The translations under genes were made by a program, and so were the position numbers. A stretch of 26,405 nt of DNA from IMG/VR virus record IMGVR_UViG_3300017768_000070, positions 1-26,405 of that record. One strand, given 5' to 3'. Each line of letters opens with the position of its first letter. Position 1 is the stretch's first letter. Below the pieces are notes generated by a model. The model did not search any database. It was not told the DNA's origin and was given only the letters and a program-made list of their open reading frames with translations. The stretch comes from a virus. Shown piece by piece: positions 1 to 8,295 of the stretch.

Positions 1-2550
1 AAACTTCGCCGTTCCACTACTAAATTTTTTCTGTGTATTACTAAATCTACCTTGAGGAACAAGTATTGTTGCAGGGTATGTAATATAAGTCTTTGCAATA
101 GTAGTTATATCTCCATATTGCAAGTCTGTACCATCAGCTGCAGTATTTGTACCCATTGCCTTTAATTCTGCTACTCTAGCCCAATTCATTGAAGAAGCAG
201 CCATAGATTGTTGAAAGTATTTATTGAAACTTCTTAATCGTGGTCCTGCATATACAGACCCAAAGTTTGTATTGACCGTTCTAAAGTTATAAAACGGTTT
301 AAACTGAAACGAGAAAGCAATCTTTGTTCTATGTAAAGTTAAATCTCTTGTATCTGTTGCAAAAGGCGATTTTGCACTTTGTACAACATCAGCTGCGATA
401 CCTAGTTGTAATGCGTTAGAACCACTTGCTCTTAATGTAGTACCATCATCTACGGTACCTAATCTTCTTCCAAAGATTGTACCAAACAATGTATTCAATA
501 CAGAAATAAATGGACTTGCCACAATACCAGTAACCCGTCCAACAACAGGCATTCTATTTTTTGCATTAAGTCTACTTTCAATGTTTACTTGTGCAGTAAA
601 GTAGAAACCAGCAGGGTGCATTGTCTTTTTAAATGCGTCTCTCCATAAGTCAATTGTACGACCTACTTTAATTACATACGAGAAGTCCTGATAGTATAAA
701 CTATCTTGTACTTTCATTGTTGTTTCTGATAAGTGACCATCTTCTGAAATATATTTACCTTCACTTGTAGAAGTACCTACAACTTCAACCGTTGCAGTTG
801 CTAAATCTGTTTTTGCCATTAGACCGGTAACACCTGAAATACTACCTGTCATTACTTCGTGTCCAACAAATGCACCTGTAATATCTTTTAATCTTAATAG
901 ACCTCTACTACTATCCCAAGATAAAACTACACCAGTATTACTTGATGTGCCACCAGTAATCGTTTCTCCTGCAACATAATTACCTGTATGACCTAATATA
1001 AGAATTGCTTGTGGTAATTTAACCGTTGGTGGAGATGGACTTAAATCGTGTTTAAGACCAGATTCAATTGTAGTAATACCTAAAAGTTTTCCAATTTCAG
1101 TTCCATATGCGTATATCTCAGCAGATAAACCATTATCACTTGTAACCGTAACCGTAGGTAAACTTGTATAACCTGAACCACTTTTAATTAATCTAATATC
1201 TGTAATATCACCAAGACCACTTTCTAAAACTATTTTATCACCAGGGTTGATGTCATTCTTACTTGTTGCGTCTTCAAATACGATATGGTCATAACCACTA
1301 CCACTCTCACCTGCTATCGCACCGTTAACTACAGCAACTTCTGCTACAGCACCAGCACCGTTTGTGTTTGCGTTATTGAAAACAAGTTGGTCTCCAATTT
1401 GATATTGTGAACCGTTTGCATTAATATAAAATTCTGAAATACCACCTGCACCTATTTCACCAACTTGGCAGTTTGCACCACCACCGCCACCTACTAAATC
1501 AACTTGTTCGTTATTTGTGAAAAGTGAACCATCATTAGTAATTGTAAATTTACCAGGTATACCGGTAACATCTGATTTAATATATAAGTCATCTGTATCA
1601 CTTGCAGTACCTCTAATAGTTTCACCAACTTGGAATGTGCCTGTAATACTTTCTTGGTTTAATAAAAATTCTGATACGACTTCACTTGATATTTGGAAAC
1701 GAGATATGTTTTCTACAATTGCAGTTGCACCAGAAGTTATACCTGTAATTTGTCTACCAAGTAATTTACCTGTATCACCGATTGAGTTAATACATCTTAA
1801 TATTGTGTTTGATGTAAACTCACCATCTGATACTCTAAGCATTTGTTCTTTAGGATAAAATGTTTCAGAAGCAATACCAAATAGTAATCTAAAAAATAAT
1901 TCGTGTCCTTTTGCAGTACCTTTAGTACGATATAAAGATTTTACTCTTTTAATTAATTCTCTTTTGTTTAGACCATCTGTTAAATTTTCTGGTATAGTAG
2001 ATAATACTTCATTTCTAAATTGTGATAAGAAGTGTGAGATAACTTTATCAGGATCTCTAAACGATAATAAGTCTTGTATTGTTTTTACTGGATTAGGTCT
2101 ATACTTTCCTGATACACCAGACGCACCAGAAGAAACTCCAGTGACCGTTTCACCTTCTATAAATTTATCTTCTGCTGTAATGAATAATCTTCCGTTTATT
2201 AAATCTTCTGTAAGTATTACTGCTGTCGCATTAGAAGTTTCACCTTTAATAGTTTCACCAGTTGTGAATTTACCAAATGATGATTGTTCTTGTAAGATTT
2301 TAGAACCTGCGTCTATTTGAGTTGCTTCTGAACCAAGTCTACTTGCGTCTAATAATAAAGTATTAGATTGACCTGTTTCTGTTTCAAGTAATATACCATC
2401 TGTTGATTGAGAAGATGAAATAGAAAGCTCAGCGGCTTCCATTAATTGAAAATAAGTTTTTACAAACTCTAAAAATTTAGGATGCTCTTCAATTACAAAA
2501 TCAGGTACTTGACCTTGTAAAAGGTTTGTAATTTTTTTATTAAACTTCAT
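1..2550 (-). CDS. Large T4-like virion structural protein downstream of gp6 (C-terminus off the window)
   Basis: The frame is open from the ATG at 2550 to the left edge, giving 850 codons with no stop, so the C-terminus is missing. The N-terminus (FVIEEHPKFLEFVKTYFQLM) and a middle motif (YYQDFSYVIKVGRTIDLWRD, then a KKTMHPAGF segment) are typical of the large structural protein that follows gp6 in T4-like cyanophages and pelagiphages. Between them lie many short Gly/Thr/Val beta-type repeats such as SGSGYTSLPTVTV. Its place directly after gp6 (4 nt gap) suggests a baseplate-wedge or fibre-attachment part, in the slot where T4 has gp7/gp8. I cannot equate it with one T4 gene. Family membership is fairly sure; the exact role is inferred. 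Confidence 0.75.
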   Translation of the reverse strand, partial: MKFNKKITNLLQGQVPDFVIEEHPKFLEFVKTYFQLMEAAELSISSSQSTDGILLETETGQSNTLLLDASRLGSEATQIDAGSKILQEQSSFGKFTTGETIKGETSNATAVILTEDLINGRLFITAEDKFIEGETVTGVSSGASGVSGKYRPNPVKTIQDLLSFRDPDKVISHFLSQFRNEVLSTIPENLTDGLNKRELIKRVKSLYRTKGTAKGHELFFRLLFGIASETFYPKEQMLRVSDGEFTSNTILRCINSIGDTGKLLGRQITGITSGATAIVENISRFQISSEVVSEFLLNQESITGTFQVGETIRGTASDTDDLYIKSDVTGIPGKFTITNDGSLFTNNEQVDLVGGGGGANCQVGEIGAGGISEFYINANGSQYQIGDQLVFNNANTNGAGAVAEVAVVNGAIAGESGSGYDHIVFEDATSKNDINPGDKIVLESGLGDITDIRLIKSGSGYTSLPTVTVTSDNGLSAEIYAYGTEIGKLLGITTIESGLKHDLSPSPPTVKLPQAILILGHTGNYVAGETITGGTSSNTGVVLSWDSSRGLLRLKDITGAFVGHEVMTGSISGVTGLMAKTDLATATVEVVGTSTSEGKYISEDGHLSETTMKVQDSLYYQDFSYVIKVGRTIDLWRDAFKKTMHPAGFYFTAQVNIESRLNAKNRMPVVGRVTGIVASPFISVLNTLFGTIFGRRLGTVDDGTTLRASGSNALQLGIAADVVQSAKSPFATDTRDLTLHRTKIAFSFQFKPFYNFRTVNTNFGSVYAGPRLRSFNKYFQQSMAASSMNWARVAELKAMGTNTAADGTDLQYGDITTIAKTYITYPATILVPQGRFSNTQKKFSSGTAKF

Positions 2551-2554
2551 TTAA

Positions 2555-4411
2555 TTAATATGCTGAAGTAGTAGTATAACCAACACCGGCATCCGAGCTT
2601 CCGCCAACAAAGGAATCCTTCTCAACCAAAATTGTTGAATTAGGAATATCTAACTCTAAAATTTGGTCTCTAACAGGAACAATGTCATTTGAAGCAGGTT
2701 GCACGGTCAGTTCTATTACCGTTGAAGCACTCCCTCTTATATTTGAAATTTCTGTAATCTGTAGTGAATTAATTGTAATTTCACCATTCGTGTAATTAAT
2801 CGTACCTTGCGTTGAGTTAGTATAAACTCTAGTTGCACCTGATAGATAATATCTTCTTATGTTACCATTACCGTCATCATCTAAAAATTGTTCGTTAGTG
2901 ATAGAACCTTGTACTTTAAAACCAGATGATGTAACCACACCACCAGCAGTTGAGTTATGACCAGTATGTGGATTGTAAACAGCGTTTCTAAAGAATACAC
3001 TATACTTCAAAGATGAATTTAAAGTAGGTATGAATGATTTTCTTATTTTTAATGTTGTTATGTTAGATAGTATACTATTGTCTGTATCGTCAATTAATTT
3101 AACGACTTTAGAATGTCTAAACATACTATCAAATTTTTGTAGTGTAGATACATTGTAAGTACCTAATGTATTAATAATATCTGCTTTAATTGTATTGGCG
3201 TCTTTTGTTGTTGCTCTTTCATCATACTTTGCAGTTGAATTTATAACTATACTTGTAATTTCAGGATCCACAATAACAGGTGAAACTGAAGCTACATTAT
3301 ATTCTTTTAATTGTTTTACAATATCTGCTTTAGTTTGTGTTGTTAATGAAGAACCGCTCATAGGTTTGATTGCAATTTTTACAATACCATAAACAGGTGT
3401 CTCATCATCTTCACCACCCCAAGCACTAACTGATTGTGTATTAGGATAAATTGACATTACTTTTGTTTCGTAATCAGAAGTAGTAACCGCTCTGTCTTGT
3501 GCTGTATATTGTAAAGGTGCATTGAAACGAATACTCTCTTTTGTTTCAGGTAGTGAACCACCTTGTGCTTCTGATACGGTCGTAACCGTTATGTTAGAGA
3601 AACCACCAATGTTACCTGCAGGATTAAATAAGTTTGCACCATTTGCTTCTAATTTATTGGTTACAATATAATCCATAATAATAATATTACCGTGTTCTAA
3701 TTTCTTACCAATAATACCGTCACCAAATTTAACTTCAAACTTACCTGTATCTGTTTCTGATAAGAAGTATATTTGACTTTCGTTATTTAAATTTAATAAT
3801 CCAGAAACGCTTGTGTATGTTTCAGAAGTTGTATCTGTTAAACTTTTTTGTACTTTGATTTGTAATGTAGTAGTATCAGCGTCAATACTAGGTATTAAAT
3901 ATTTTTGGTCTGGGTCTAGTGTGTCAACCGTATATCTAAAGGTTACAGGTGTACCTTCTGAAATTGGTACACTAGAAAATTTGTAAATACCATCAACAGG
4001 TGAAGTTGTTGTATCTGTATTAGTAATAAAGTTATAAGTTGTTCCGTCTACAGAAGAAGTAAATACAGAACCTTTGTTCATAGTTAGTGTTGTACCTTTT
4101 GCGTCATTAACTACAATGTCAATTGAAGCAGTTGGTGCTTTTGCACTAGAAGGTGTGTAACCTAACATCTTTGCTAATGAAACAATGTTTGCTCTAACAT
4201 CAGCAGAATCCAAATACATTTCGTTTGCTAACATATTAGCATTGAAACCTAGATAGTGTGTATTGTAAGCAAGTAAATCTAATAATACAGCAAAACCACT
4301 ACCTTCAAAGTTGTAGTCTGAAAATTCAGGTTGTGATTGTAAGAATACTTTTAAATTTGTTTTTATCTGGTCAAAATCCAGTTCCGTAATATCTAGTTTG
4401 GTACTTGCCAT
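2555..4411 (-). CDS. 6: Baseplate wedge protein gp6 (baseplate J-like)
   Basis: The 618-aa product matches T4 gp6, the wedge protein whose dimers form the inner ring of the baseplate and drive its change of shape at contraction. The N-terminus (ELDFDQIKTNLKVFLQSQPE, then YNFEGSGFAVLLDLLAYNTHY) is the diagnostic gp6 signature. The middle carries the J-like core, with PLQYTAQDRAVTTSDYETKV around residues 300-320. The length is close to T4 gp6 (660 aa). It is the third gene of the gp25 - 78-aa - gp6 run, 10 nt after the 78-aa gene, with a GGAAAT-type ribosome site. It is probably expressed from the late promoter before gp25. Confidence 0.95.
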   Translation of the reverse strand: MASTKLDITELDFDQIKTNLKVFLQSQPEFSDYNFEGSGFAVLLDLLAYNTHYLGFNANMLANEMYLDSADVRANIVSLAKMLGYTPSSAKAPTASIDIVVNDAKGTTLTMNKGSVFTSSVDGTTYNFITNTDTTTSPVDGIYKFSSVPISEGTPVTFRYTVDTLDPDQKYLIPSIDADTTTLQIKVQKSLTDTTSETYTSVSGLLNLNNESQIYFLSETDTGKFEVKFGDGIIGKKLEHGNIIIMDYIVTNKLEANGANLFNPAGNIGGFSNITVTTVSEAQGGSLPETKESIRFNAPLQYTAQDRAVTTSDYETKVMSIYPNTQSVSAWGGEDDETPVYGIVKIAIKPMSGSSLTTQTKADIVKQLKEYNVASVSPVIVDPEITSIVINSTAKYDERATTKDANTIKADIINTLGTYNVSTLQKFDSMFRHSKVVKLIDDTDNSILSNITTLKIRKSFIPTLNSSLKYSVFFRNAVYNPHTGHNSTAGGVVTSSGFKVQGSITNEQFLDDDGNGNIRRYYLSGATRVYTNSTQGTINYTNGEITINSLQITEISNIRGSASTVIELTVQPASNDIVPVRDQILELDIPNSTILVEKDSFVGGSSDAGVGYTTTSAY

Positions 4412-4421
4412 TTTTTATTTC

Positions 4422-4658
4422 CTATTGTGCGTCATAGTAAGTTTTTGATAACTCACCACGCTCTATTGTTTCGCCTGCTTTTCTACATCTGATATAAACT
4501 TGTACGGTATCACTCGTACCTGGTTTAGTATATGTTCTAATTCCATTTGCGATTACTGAATTAGCACCGTCTGCTGAATTAGGATATGTGTTTGCAGCCG
4601 TAGCAGTATTTTCATATTGCCATATTGAATTACTTCCTGGTACCGTTACCCAAGCCAT
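4422..4658 (-). CDS. Conserved small phage protein between gp25 and gp6
   Basis: This is a 78-aa protein starting MAWVTVPGSNSIWQYENT and ending in a basic region (RCRKAGETIERGELSKTYYD). Similar small proteins sit at this place in other T4-like marine phages, from memory of that gene order. It has no signal peptide or membrane segment. Its predicted beta-rich composition and position inside the baseplate operon suggest a minor virion component, but no function is known to me. Its ATG overlaps the gp25 stop in a TAATG junction, so translation is probably coupled to gp25. Confidence 0.8.
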   Translation of the reverse strand: MAWVTVPGSNSIWQYENTATAANTYPNSADGANSVIANGIRTYTKPGTSDTVQVYIRCRKAGETIERGELSKTYYDAQ

Positions 4659-5083
4659 TATCTTAACCTCTGTAAAAATGTTTCTACAATAATTGGTGAT
4701 TGAATACCAACAACATAAAAACTGATTTGTAAATGGTATCTATTTGCGTCAATATCTGGAGCCGCAACGATACTTTCTATACTTGCTCTTGGTTCAAAAT
4801 TAACTAGAACCTCAGCAACTTTTCTTTCTAAATTAAGAGCAGTCAAAGGTGTCATATTTTCAAACAACAATGCTCTTACATCACTACCTATTTCAGGATG
4901 AAAAGGTCTCTCATAATGATTTGTCTGTATTAAATTCTTTACACTTCTTTTAACAGCGTCTACATCAACAAGTTTAACCACATCTCCTGTAACCGGATTT
5001 CTTGTGAAATCAAGGTCTAAATCAGAATAAATCCTGTTTACTCTTTTCTTACTTGTACTTGCTTTTGAATCGTAGAATGCCAT
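4658..5083 (-). CDS. 25: Baseplate wedge protein gp25
   Basis: The 141-aa product belongs to the GPW/gp25 family, the conserved wedge component that contacts gp6 and helps start sheath polymerisation. Visible family features are the N-terminal YSDLDLDFTRNPVTGDVVKL, the NLIQTNHYERPFHPEIGSDV core and the LFENMTPLTALNLERKV segment. The length compares with 132 aa in T4. A late promoter lies about 20 nt upstream, and AAAGGAAAG gives a good ribosome site, so this is the first gene of a late unit running through the 78-aa gene and gp6. The family call is firm. Confidence 0.95.
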   Translation of the reverse strand: MAFYDSKASTSKKRVNRIYSDLDLDFTRNPVTGDVVKLVDVDAVKRSVKNLIQTNHYERPFHPEIGSDVRALLFENMTPLTALNLERKVAEVLVNFEPRASIESIVAAPDIDANRYHLQISFYVVGIQSPIIVETFLQRLR

Positions 5084-5102
5084 AGTCTTTCCTTTGTACT
5101 AA

Positions 5103-5110
5103 TATTTATA
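5103..5110 (-). promoter_or_regulatory. T4-type late promoter before gp25
   Basis: The minus strand reads TATAAATA, the exact T4 late -10 consensus, inside GTGTATAAATATTAGTAC. It lies between the PAAR gene and gp25, with the ATG of gp25 about 20 nt downstream and the AAAGGAAAG ribosome site between them. T4 late promoters have no -35 and depend on gp55/gp33 and the sliding clamp. The same box recurs before other morphogenesis genes in this window. Confidence 0.85.
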
Positions 5111-5112
5111 CA

Positions 5113-5400
5113 CTAACCGGCAAAGACATTTGGACTTCCTGCTGCTACACTCGTACAACCTGAAATACCGTCACCGACACGACCACAACCTTTACCATTT
5201 ATAAAGACCGTACTTGAACCAGTTGCAATAGGGGCAGCGTGTGCTGGGCAAGGTACACCTGGTAGTAAGTGAGTTGTATTAACATCTCCTTGTCTACTTA
5301 CTGGTATCCCGTTTGCATTAACATTTGGACTACCAACTGCTCTTGTCATTCCTGAACAATGAGCAACATCAGCGTCTCCTATCCTCGTAACCGCAGGCAT
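5113..5400 (-). CDS. PAAR-domain tail spike tip protein (gp5.4-like)
   Basis: The 95-aa protein is almost entirely one PAAR repeat domain. It opens MPAVTRIGDADVAHCSG, has internal GSPNVNANGIPVSRQGDVNT and VFINGKGCGRVGDG repeats, and ends TSVAAGSPNVFAG. PAAR proteins cap the central spike (gp5 C-terminal helix) as a sharp cone that usually binds a metal through His/Cys. His14, Cys15 and several later Cys/His could do this here. T4 gp5.4 (97 aa) is the equivalent. It overlaps the upstream 69-aa gene by 22 nt and precedes gp25. Confidence 0.92.
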   Translation of the reverse strand: MPAVTRIGDADVAHCSGMTRAVGSPNVNANGIPVSRQGDVNTTHLLPGVPCPAHAAPIATGSSTVFINGKGCGRVGDGISGCTSVAAGSPNVFAG

Positions 5401-5588
5401 TCTCTCTCCATTAATAGTTTTAATTTGTCGTTAAAGGTTTCTATGTAATTATGTTGTTCTTCTGTATGTGGTGGACTAGGATAATTAGGCTCAAAAGATA
5501 TAACCGCACCTATCTCATTAGGAATTTCATCATATTGAGTATAGATGTGAAGTTTATTGTTAATTTTTACAACAAATTTACCTTCCAC
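5379..5588 (-). CDS. Small conserved hypothetical protein (GTG start)
   Basis: This is a 69-aa acidic/aromatic protein that opens MEGKFVVKINNKLHIYTQYD and ends in a charged helix with NYIETFNDKLKLLMERE. The start is GTG: the codon overlaps the TAG stop of the upstream 49-aa gene (TAGTG), which points to re-initiation. It overlaps the PAAR gene by 22 nt at its 3' end. Similar small proteins precede PAAR genes in related marine phages, by recollection. I know no function. The compact layout suggests a baseplate or spike-related assembly role. Confidence 0.7.
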   Translation of the reverse strand: MEGKFVVKINNKLHIYTQYDEIPNEIGAVISFEPNYPSPPHTEEQHNYIETFNDKLKLLMERECLRLRG

Positions 5589-5737
5589 TATTTTCCTTGA
5601 CCTTTATATGCTTTCCAACTTCTTTTTCTACTTTTATTCATTGATGATTTCTTAATCATCTTTTTTCTAACCCCTTGGGAAGACTTTTTTCCCTTAGGTT
5701 TATTGTAACCACTCGCACCCTGCTTCTGTAATGCCAT
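5588..5737 (-). CDS. Small very basic protein, 49 aa
   Basis: The ORF runs from ATG at 5737 to TAG at 5588. The product starts MALQKQGASGYNKPKGKKSS and continues with VRKKMIKKSSMNKSRKRSW. About a third of its residues are Lys or Arg, with almost no acidic residues, so it could bind nucleic acid or coat DNA. An AAAAGGAT ribosome site lies just upstream, and the stop overlaps the GTG start of the next gene by one base. This coupling supports that it is real even though it is short. Function unknown. Confidence 0.65.
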   Translation of the reverse strand: MALQKQGASGYNKPKGKKSSQGVRKKMIKKSSMNKSRKRSWKAYKGQGK

Positions 5738-5770
5738 AAAATCCTTTTGTTAACTATATTTAGTTGGTTT

Positions 5771-5971
5771 TTAAAAAGGACACTCAATATTGCCCGCTCT
5801 TACTTCAATATTTTGGTTATTTCGCACTCCGTTTTCAATTGATTCGCCAATTTTTTCGTAATCGGGTTGAAATTTACATTTTTCTAATTGAATTGAGCAA
5901 TTTGTAAGAACAAAAAGCGAACAAATTAAAAAAAAGTAAGAAAAATGTGGTTTTTTTGCAATTTTGCTCAT
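5771..5971 (-). CDS. Putative small lipoprotein
   Basis: I choose the ATG at 5971 (66 aa), because a start at 6025 would place the first 18 codons across a divergent promoter. The N-terminus is basic, then hydrophobic (FSYFFLICSLFVLTNC), and ends in the lipobox LTNC with Cys25 as the lipidation site. The mature part is about 40 residues with two further Cys. It would sit in the host inner or outer membrane. Candidate roles are superinfection exclusion or an Rz1-like lysis part; neither can be shown. The ribosome site is weak. Confidence 0.55.
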   Translation of the reverse strand: MSKIAKKPHFSYFFLICSLFVLTNCSIQLEKCKFQPDYEKIGESIENGVRNNQNIEVRAGNIECPF

Positions 5972-5978
5972 TTTTTGC

Positions 5979-6007
5979 TTGACATTGATTAATGATTGAT
6001 GTATTAT
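5979..6007 (+). promoter_or_regulatory. Sigma70-type promoter for the plus-strand gene run
   Basis: A consensus TTGACA (5979-5984), a 17-nt spacer and TATTAT (6002-6007) lie before the 58-aa gene at 6046. The -35 is preceded by GC, giving GCTTGACA as in three other promoters of the window. This fits host-polymerase early or middle transcription of the rightward genes to 6999. Confidence 0.85.
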
Positions 6008-6045
6008 GTATGTATAAGTTAACAAAAACGAGAGGAAAAAACACT

Positions 6046-6222
6046 ATGAGTACTTTTTTTGCAATGATAACGATACTTTCTGCTGTAATGGCAGTTGGTT
6101 CAATTGAAGATTGTGGAGGACATTGTCTAGGACAAGAAAACTGGAAAATGTTTTTTATTTGCTTGACAACAATGATAATATCTGGTATAATAACTCTATT
6201 AACACAAAAAGAAGGACAATAA
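6046..6222 (+). CDS. Small membrane protein, 58 aa
   Basis: The start is the ATG at 6046, preceded by AGAGGA at about 10 nt. The upstream in-frame ATG lies inside the promoter. The protein begins MSTFFAMITILSAVMAVGSI and has two hydrophobic segments (about 3-19 and 34-52) separated by a loop with two Cys (EDCGGHCLGQEN). It is the first gene after the sigma70-type promoter, so it is likely made early. It may alter the host envelope; no family is recognised. Confidence 0.65.
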   Translation: MSTFFAMITILSAVMAVGSIEDCGGHCLGQENWKMFFICLTTMIISGIITLLTQKEGQ

Positions 6223-6223
6223 T

Positions 6224-6586
6224 ATGACTATGATTACTAAAACTGCCGAAACACTACAAGACGGTATTACAAATATGATGGCTGCTGCCAAAGAAGACTA
6301 CTTTAGTTGGTCATCTACTGGTAAAGAAAGTATCTCTTCTTATTCTCAACAACAACTTGAAGAGTGGGATTCTAAAATTAAAGTTAAAGAAGGACAAAAG
6401 TACATTAAGATTGTACGAGATAATTCTGTCTTTGCTTTTATCTGTAAAACAGATTTTAAACATTTTAAAAAAGGTGATGTATTGAAACCTGCTGGTTACA
6501 ATGCACCTGCTTTAAATCAACCTAGAGGTAATGTTCTTTCTGGAAACTTTCCAATTAGATGGACAGGACCTTTATATTTAAAATAA
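6224..6586 (+). CDS. Hypothetical protein, 120 aa
   Basis: This is a soluble-looking 120-aa protein with a helical N-terminal third rich in Gln/Ser/Glu. The C-terminal half (KVKEGQKYIKIVRDNSVFAF, FKKGDVLKPAGYNAPALNQ) looks like a small beta barrel. AAGGA stands 7 nt before the ATG, at the end of the preceding gene, whose stop is 1 nt away, so the two are probably co-translated. I recognise no catalytic motif and no family. It lies second in the sigma70-driven plus-strand run. Confidence 0.7.
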   Translation: MTMITKTAETLQDGITNMMAAAKEDYFSWSSTGKESISSYSQQQLEEWDSKIKVKEGQKYIKIVRDNSVFAFICKTDFKHFKKGDVLKPAGYNAPALNQPRGNVLSGNFPIRWTGPLYLK

Positions 6587-6604
6587 CCAATAGGAGACTA
6601 TATT

Positions 6605-6883
6605 ATGACAGCATTGAAATTTAACGATATGAATAAGGTACTTGAATGGATACGAGAACCTTCTCATAAAGAACATCTATACATCTTGGAGGCTGCGATT
6701 GCAAAAGCAAATCAGGTATCTTTAGACCAATTTAGTATAGGTACAAAAGTTGTGTTTGGTCGTCCACGAGGTGCAAAGCACTTTGGTGTGATTGTTAAAT
6801 GCAATCCGAAGAAAGCAGTTGTTATGGAAGAAGGTCGTGGTAAATGGACCGTGCCTTATTCTCTAATGAAACTTGCTTCTTAA
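6605..6883 (+). CDS. Conserved phage hypothetical protein with SH3-like C-terminus, 92 aa
   Basis: The first 40 residues form a predicted helix (NKVLEWIREPSHKEHLYILE). The second half (FSIGTKVVFGRPRGAKHFGV, IVKCNPKKAVVMEEGRGKW, VPYSLMK) has the alternating pattern of a small SH3/KOW-type barrel. From memory, T4-like marine phages carry relatives with the GRPxGxKxxGVIVKCNPKKAVV pattern. The basic barrel suggests RNA or nucleic-acid binding, which is inference. A TAGGAGA ribosome site lies upstream. It is third in the plus-strand run. Confidence 0.75.
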   Translation: MTALKFNDMNKVLEWIREPSHKEHLYILEAAIAKANQVSLDQFSIGTKVVFGRPRGAKHFGVIVKCNPKKAVVMEEGRGKWTVPYSLMKLAS

Positions 6884-6909
6884 TATTAACCTTAATTGAA
6901 AGAGATAGG

Positions 6910-6999
6910 ATGTTTACTTTTCTTATCGTGTACACAGCAGTTGCCTTATTTGGCTGTGCTGTGTCAGAAGACTTGACCTGTATACCAGGTATTTTCTAA
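6910..6999 (+). CDS. Possible 29-aa membrane microprotein
   Basis: ATG at 6910 to TAA at 6997-6999 encodes a hydrophobic peptide (MFTFLIVYTAVALFGCAVSE) with a short Cys-containing tail. An AGAGATAGG ribosome site lies immediately upstream. The stop directly abuts the last base of the convergent Nfu-type gene (7000), so the ORF fills the space exactly. Its length allows only one membrane helix. Moderate to low confidence, because such short ORFs can arise by chance. Confidence 0.45.
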   Translation: MFTFLIVYTAVALFGCAVSEDLTCIPGIF

Positions 7000-7296
7000 T
7001 TATGCAAATGGTGTGTAACCTTGTTCGGCAGCTGTAGTATCATCTTCTGATATTATAGTTTTAACTTCTGGACAATAATGTTTCATCATACTTTCAACTC
7101 CTTGTTTTAAAGTAAGTTGAGACATTGCACACCCAGCACAACTTCCTGCCATTAATAACTTTAATGTGCCATCTTCATCAAACGAAATAAACTCAATCTT
7201 ACCATTGTGAGCTGCAACACTAGGTGCTACTTTATCATCTAAATGAAATTTAATTTTTCTAATTGTTTCTTCGTGTGTTTCAGTTGTAGTTGTCAT
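7000..7296 (-). CDS. Nfu/NifU C-terminal-type Fe-S cluster protein
   Basis: The 98-aa protein is a stand-alone NifU C-terminal (Nfu) domain. It has the C-x-x-C motif in GSCAGCAMSQLTLKQGVE (Cys53 and Cys56) followed by the usual helix and a CPEV motif. Nfu proteins bind a 4Fe-4S cluster at a dimer interface and pass it to target proteins. The length is that of a single domain, without the A-type N-terminal half of bacterial NfuA. It overlaps the upstream 62-aa membrane-protein gene by 4 nt (ATGA), in one transcription unit with a 2OG-Fe(II) oxygenase. An auxiliary metabolic role is inferred. Confidence 0.9.
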   Translation of the reverse strand: MTTTTETHEETIRKIKFHLDDKVAPSVAAHNGKIEFISFDEDGTLKLLMAGSCAGCAMSQLTLKQGVESMMKHYCPEVKTIISEDDTTAAEQGYTPFA

Positions 7297-7481
7297 AAAA
7301 ATTTTCCTATAAATCTTAAAAAATACATTATTGGTATAACCATAAGTGCTGGTCCTATACCTTGGTCAAAAAACATTAAGACAACAGCACCTGCTGTAAA
7401 TAGATAAAATGCAATAGTCTTCCAATGAAATATTATTGCAAGTAAACCAAGACCTATAATTTTTAGATATTCTTTTATCAT
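7293..7481 (-). CDS. Small membrane protein, 62 aa
   Basis: The protein is strongly hydrophobic, with two or three membrane segments (about 7-20, 22-38, 42-56) and basic ends. It overlaps both neighbours by 4 nt (ATGA junctions), linking its translation to the oxygenase upstream and the Nfu protein downstream. I recognise no family. It could anchor or partner its operon neighbours, but nothing in the sequence shows this. Confidence 0.7.
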   Translation of the reverse strand: MIKEYLKIIGLGLLAIIFHWKTIAFYLFTAGAVVLMFFDQGIGPALMVIPIMYFLRFIGKFL

Positions 7482-8275
7482 TGAGTTGGGTCTTTCATCA
7501 TCATATCTGGTATCTTATCATCTTGTAAATCTAATTTAACAGGATTGATATTTGCTTGTGGTTGATTATGTTCTAGTACATAGTTACCACTTATACTAAT
7601 TCTTTCGTATTGTTTCCAATAAGGTGCTACTTGATGTTCTAATGCAGCTGGGAAAACAAACATCAAACCTTTATATGGTTTAACAGCAAAACTATTCATT
7701 TGTAATTGAGTTATCTTTTCACCATAATGAAATACTAGTTGACCTGCTGAATTGGCGTTAGTTGTAGGTACGCCTTCTGTAAATATCTTATCATCTATAT
7801 CACCAAACACAACAAAACTAAAAAGACCACCGTGGTCGTGTAAAGGATTAAAATCACCTGCTTGTTGAAAGTTAATCCATAGTTGTTGTAATCGTAATGC
7901 ACCCATACCACCAGATTGTCCCATCATCATTTTTGATATGTTAGGCCAACCTTCACCATAGTTAGATTGTAGTATTTCAAAAAATTCAAATACTTTTTGT
8001 ACGATTGCTTGGTCTGCTTGATTTCTAATTTTGTTATTACCGTTATTAAACGGATAAAGAACGCTAGTTCCTTGCTTCATATTGCCAGCAAGTTGATGTC
8101 TATGGTCTAATTTTTTATCGTCTCTTGTACGCTGACCTTCTTCAATCAACATATCAACAATCTTTTCGTCTAGTTCACAACGATAGACTGGTGGACCAAA
8201 TGGATATAATACTTCGCCATTAATAGACGAGTGAACCATTTGTGGTAATACGGTTTTATCTCTATACTTTGTCAT
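7478..8275 (-). CDS. Putative 2OG-Fe(II) oxygenase
   Basis: I start at the ATG at 8275 (265 aa) because AAGGA lies just upstream; a GTG six codons earlier would include that site. The product looks like the phage 2OG-Fe(II) oxygenases (2OG-FeII_Oxy_5 type) common in T4-like marine phages. Candidate metal ligands are in FNPLHDHGGLFSF (His146/Asp147/His148) and the distal FPAALEHQVAPY (His214), with Arg225 as candidate 2-oxoglutarate ligand. The exact HxD triad is not textbook, so ligand assignment is tentative. Substrate unknown. It is first in a unit with the 62-aa membrane protein and the Nfu protein, behind a near-perfect sigma70-type promoter. Confidence 0.8.
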   Translation of the reverse strand: MTKYRDKTVLPQMVHSSINGEVLYPFGPPVYRCELDEKIVDMLIEEGQRTRDDKKLDHRHQLAGNMKQGTSVLYPFNNGNNKIRNQADQAIVQKVFEFFEILQSNYGEGWPNISKMMMGQSGGMGALRLQQLWINFQQAGDFNPLHDHGGLFSFVVFGDIDDKIFTEGVPTTNANSAGQLVFHYGEKITQLQMNSFAVKPYKGLMFVFPAALEHQVAPYWKQYERISISGNYVLEHNQPQANINPVKLDLQDDKIPDMMMKDPTQ

Positions 8276-8295
8276 TCTGTTTTCCTTACACACTT

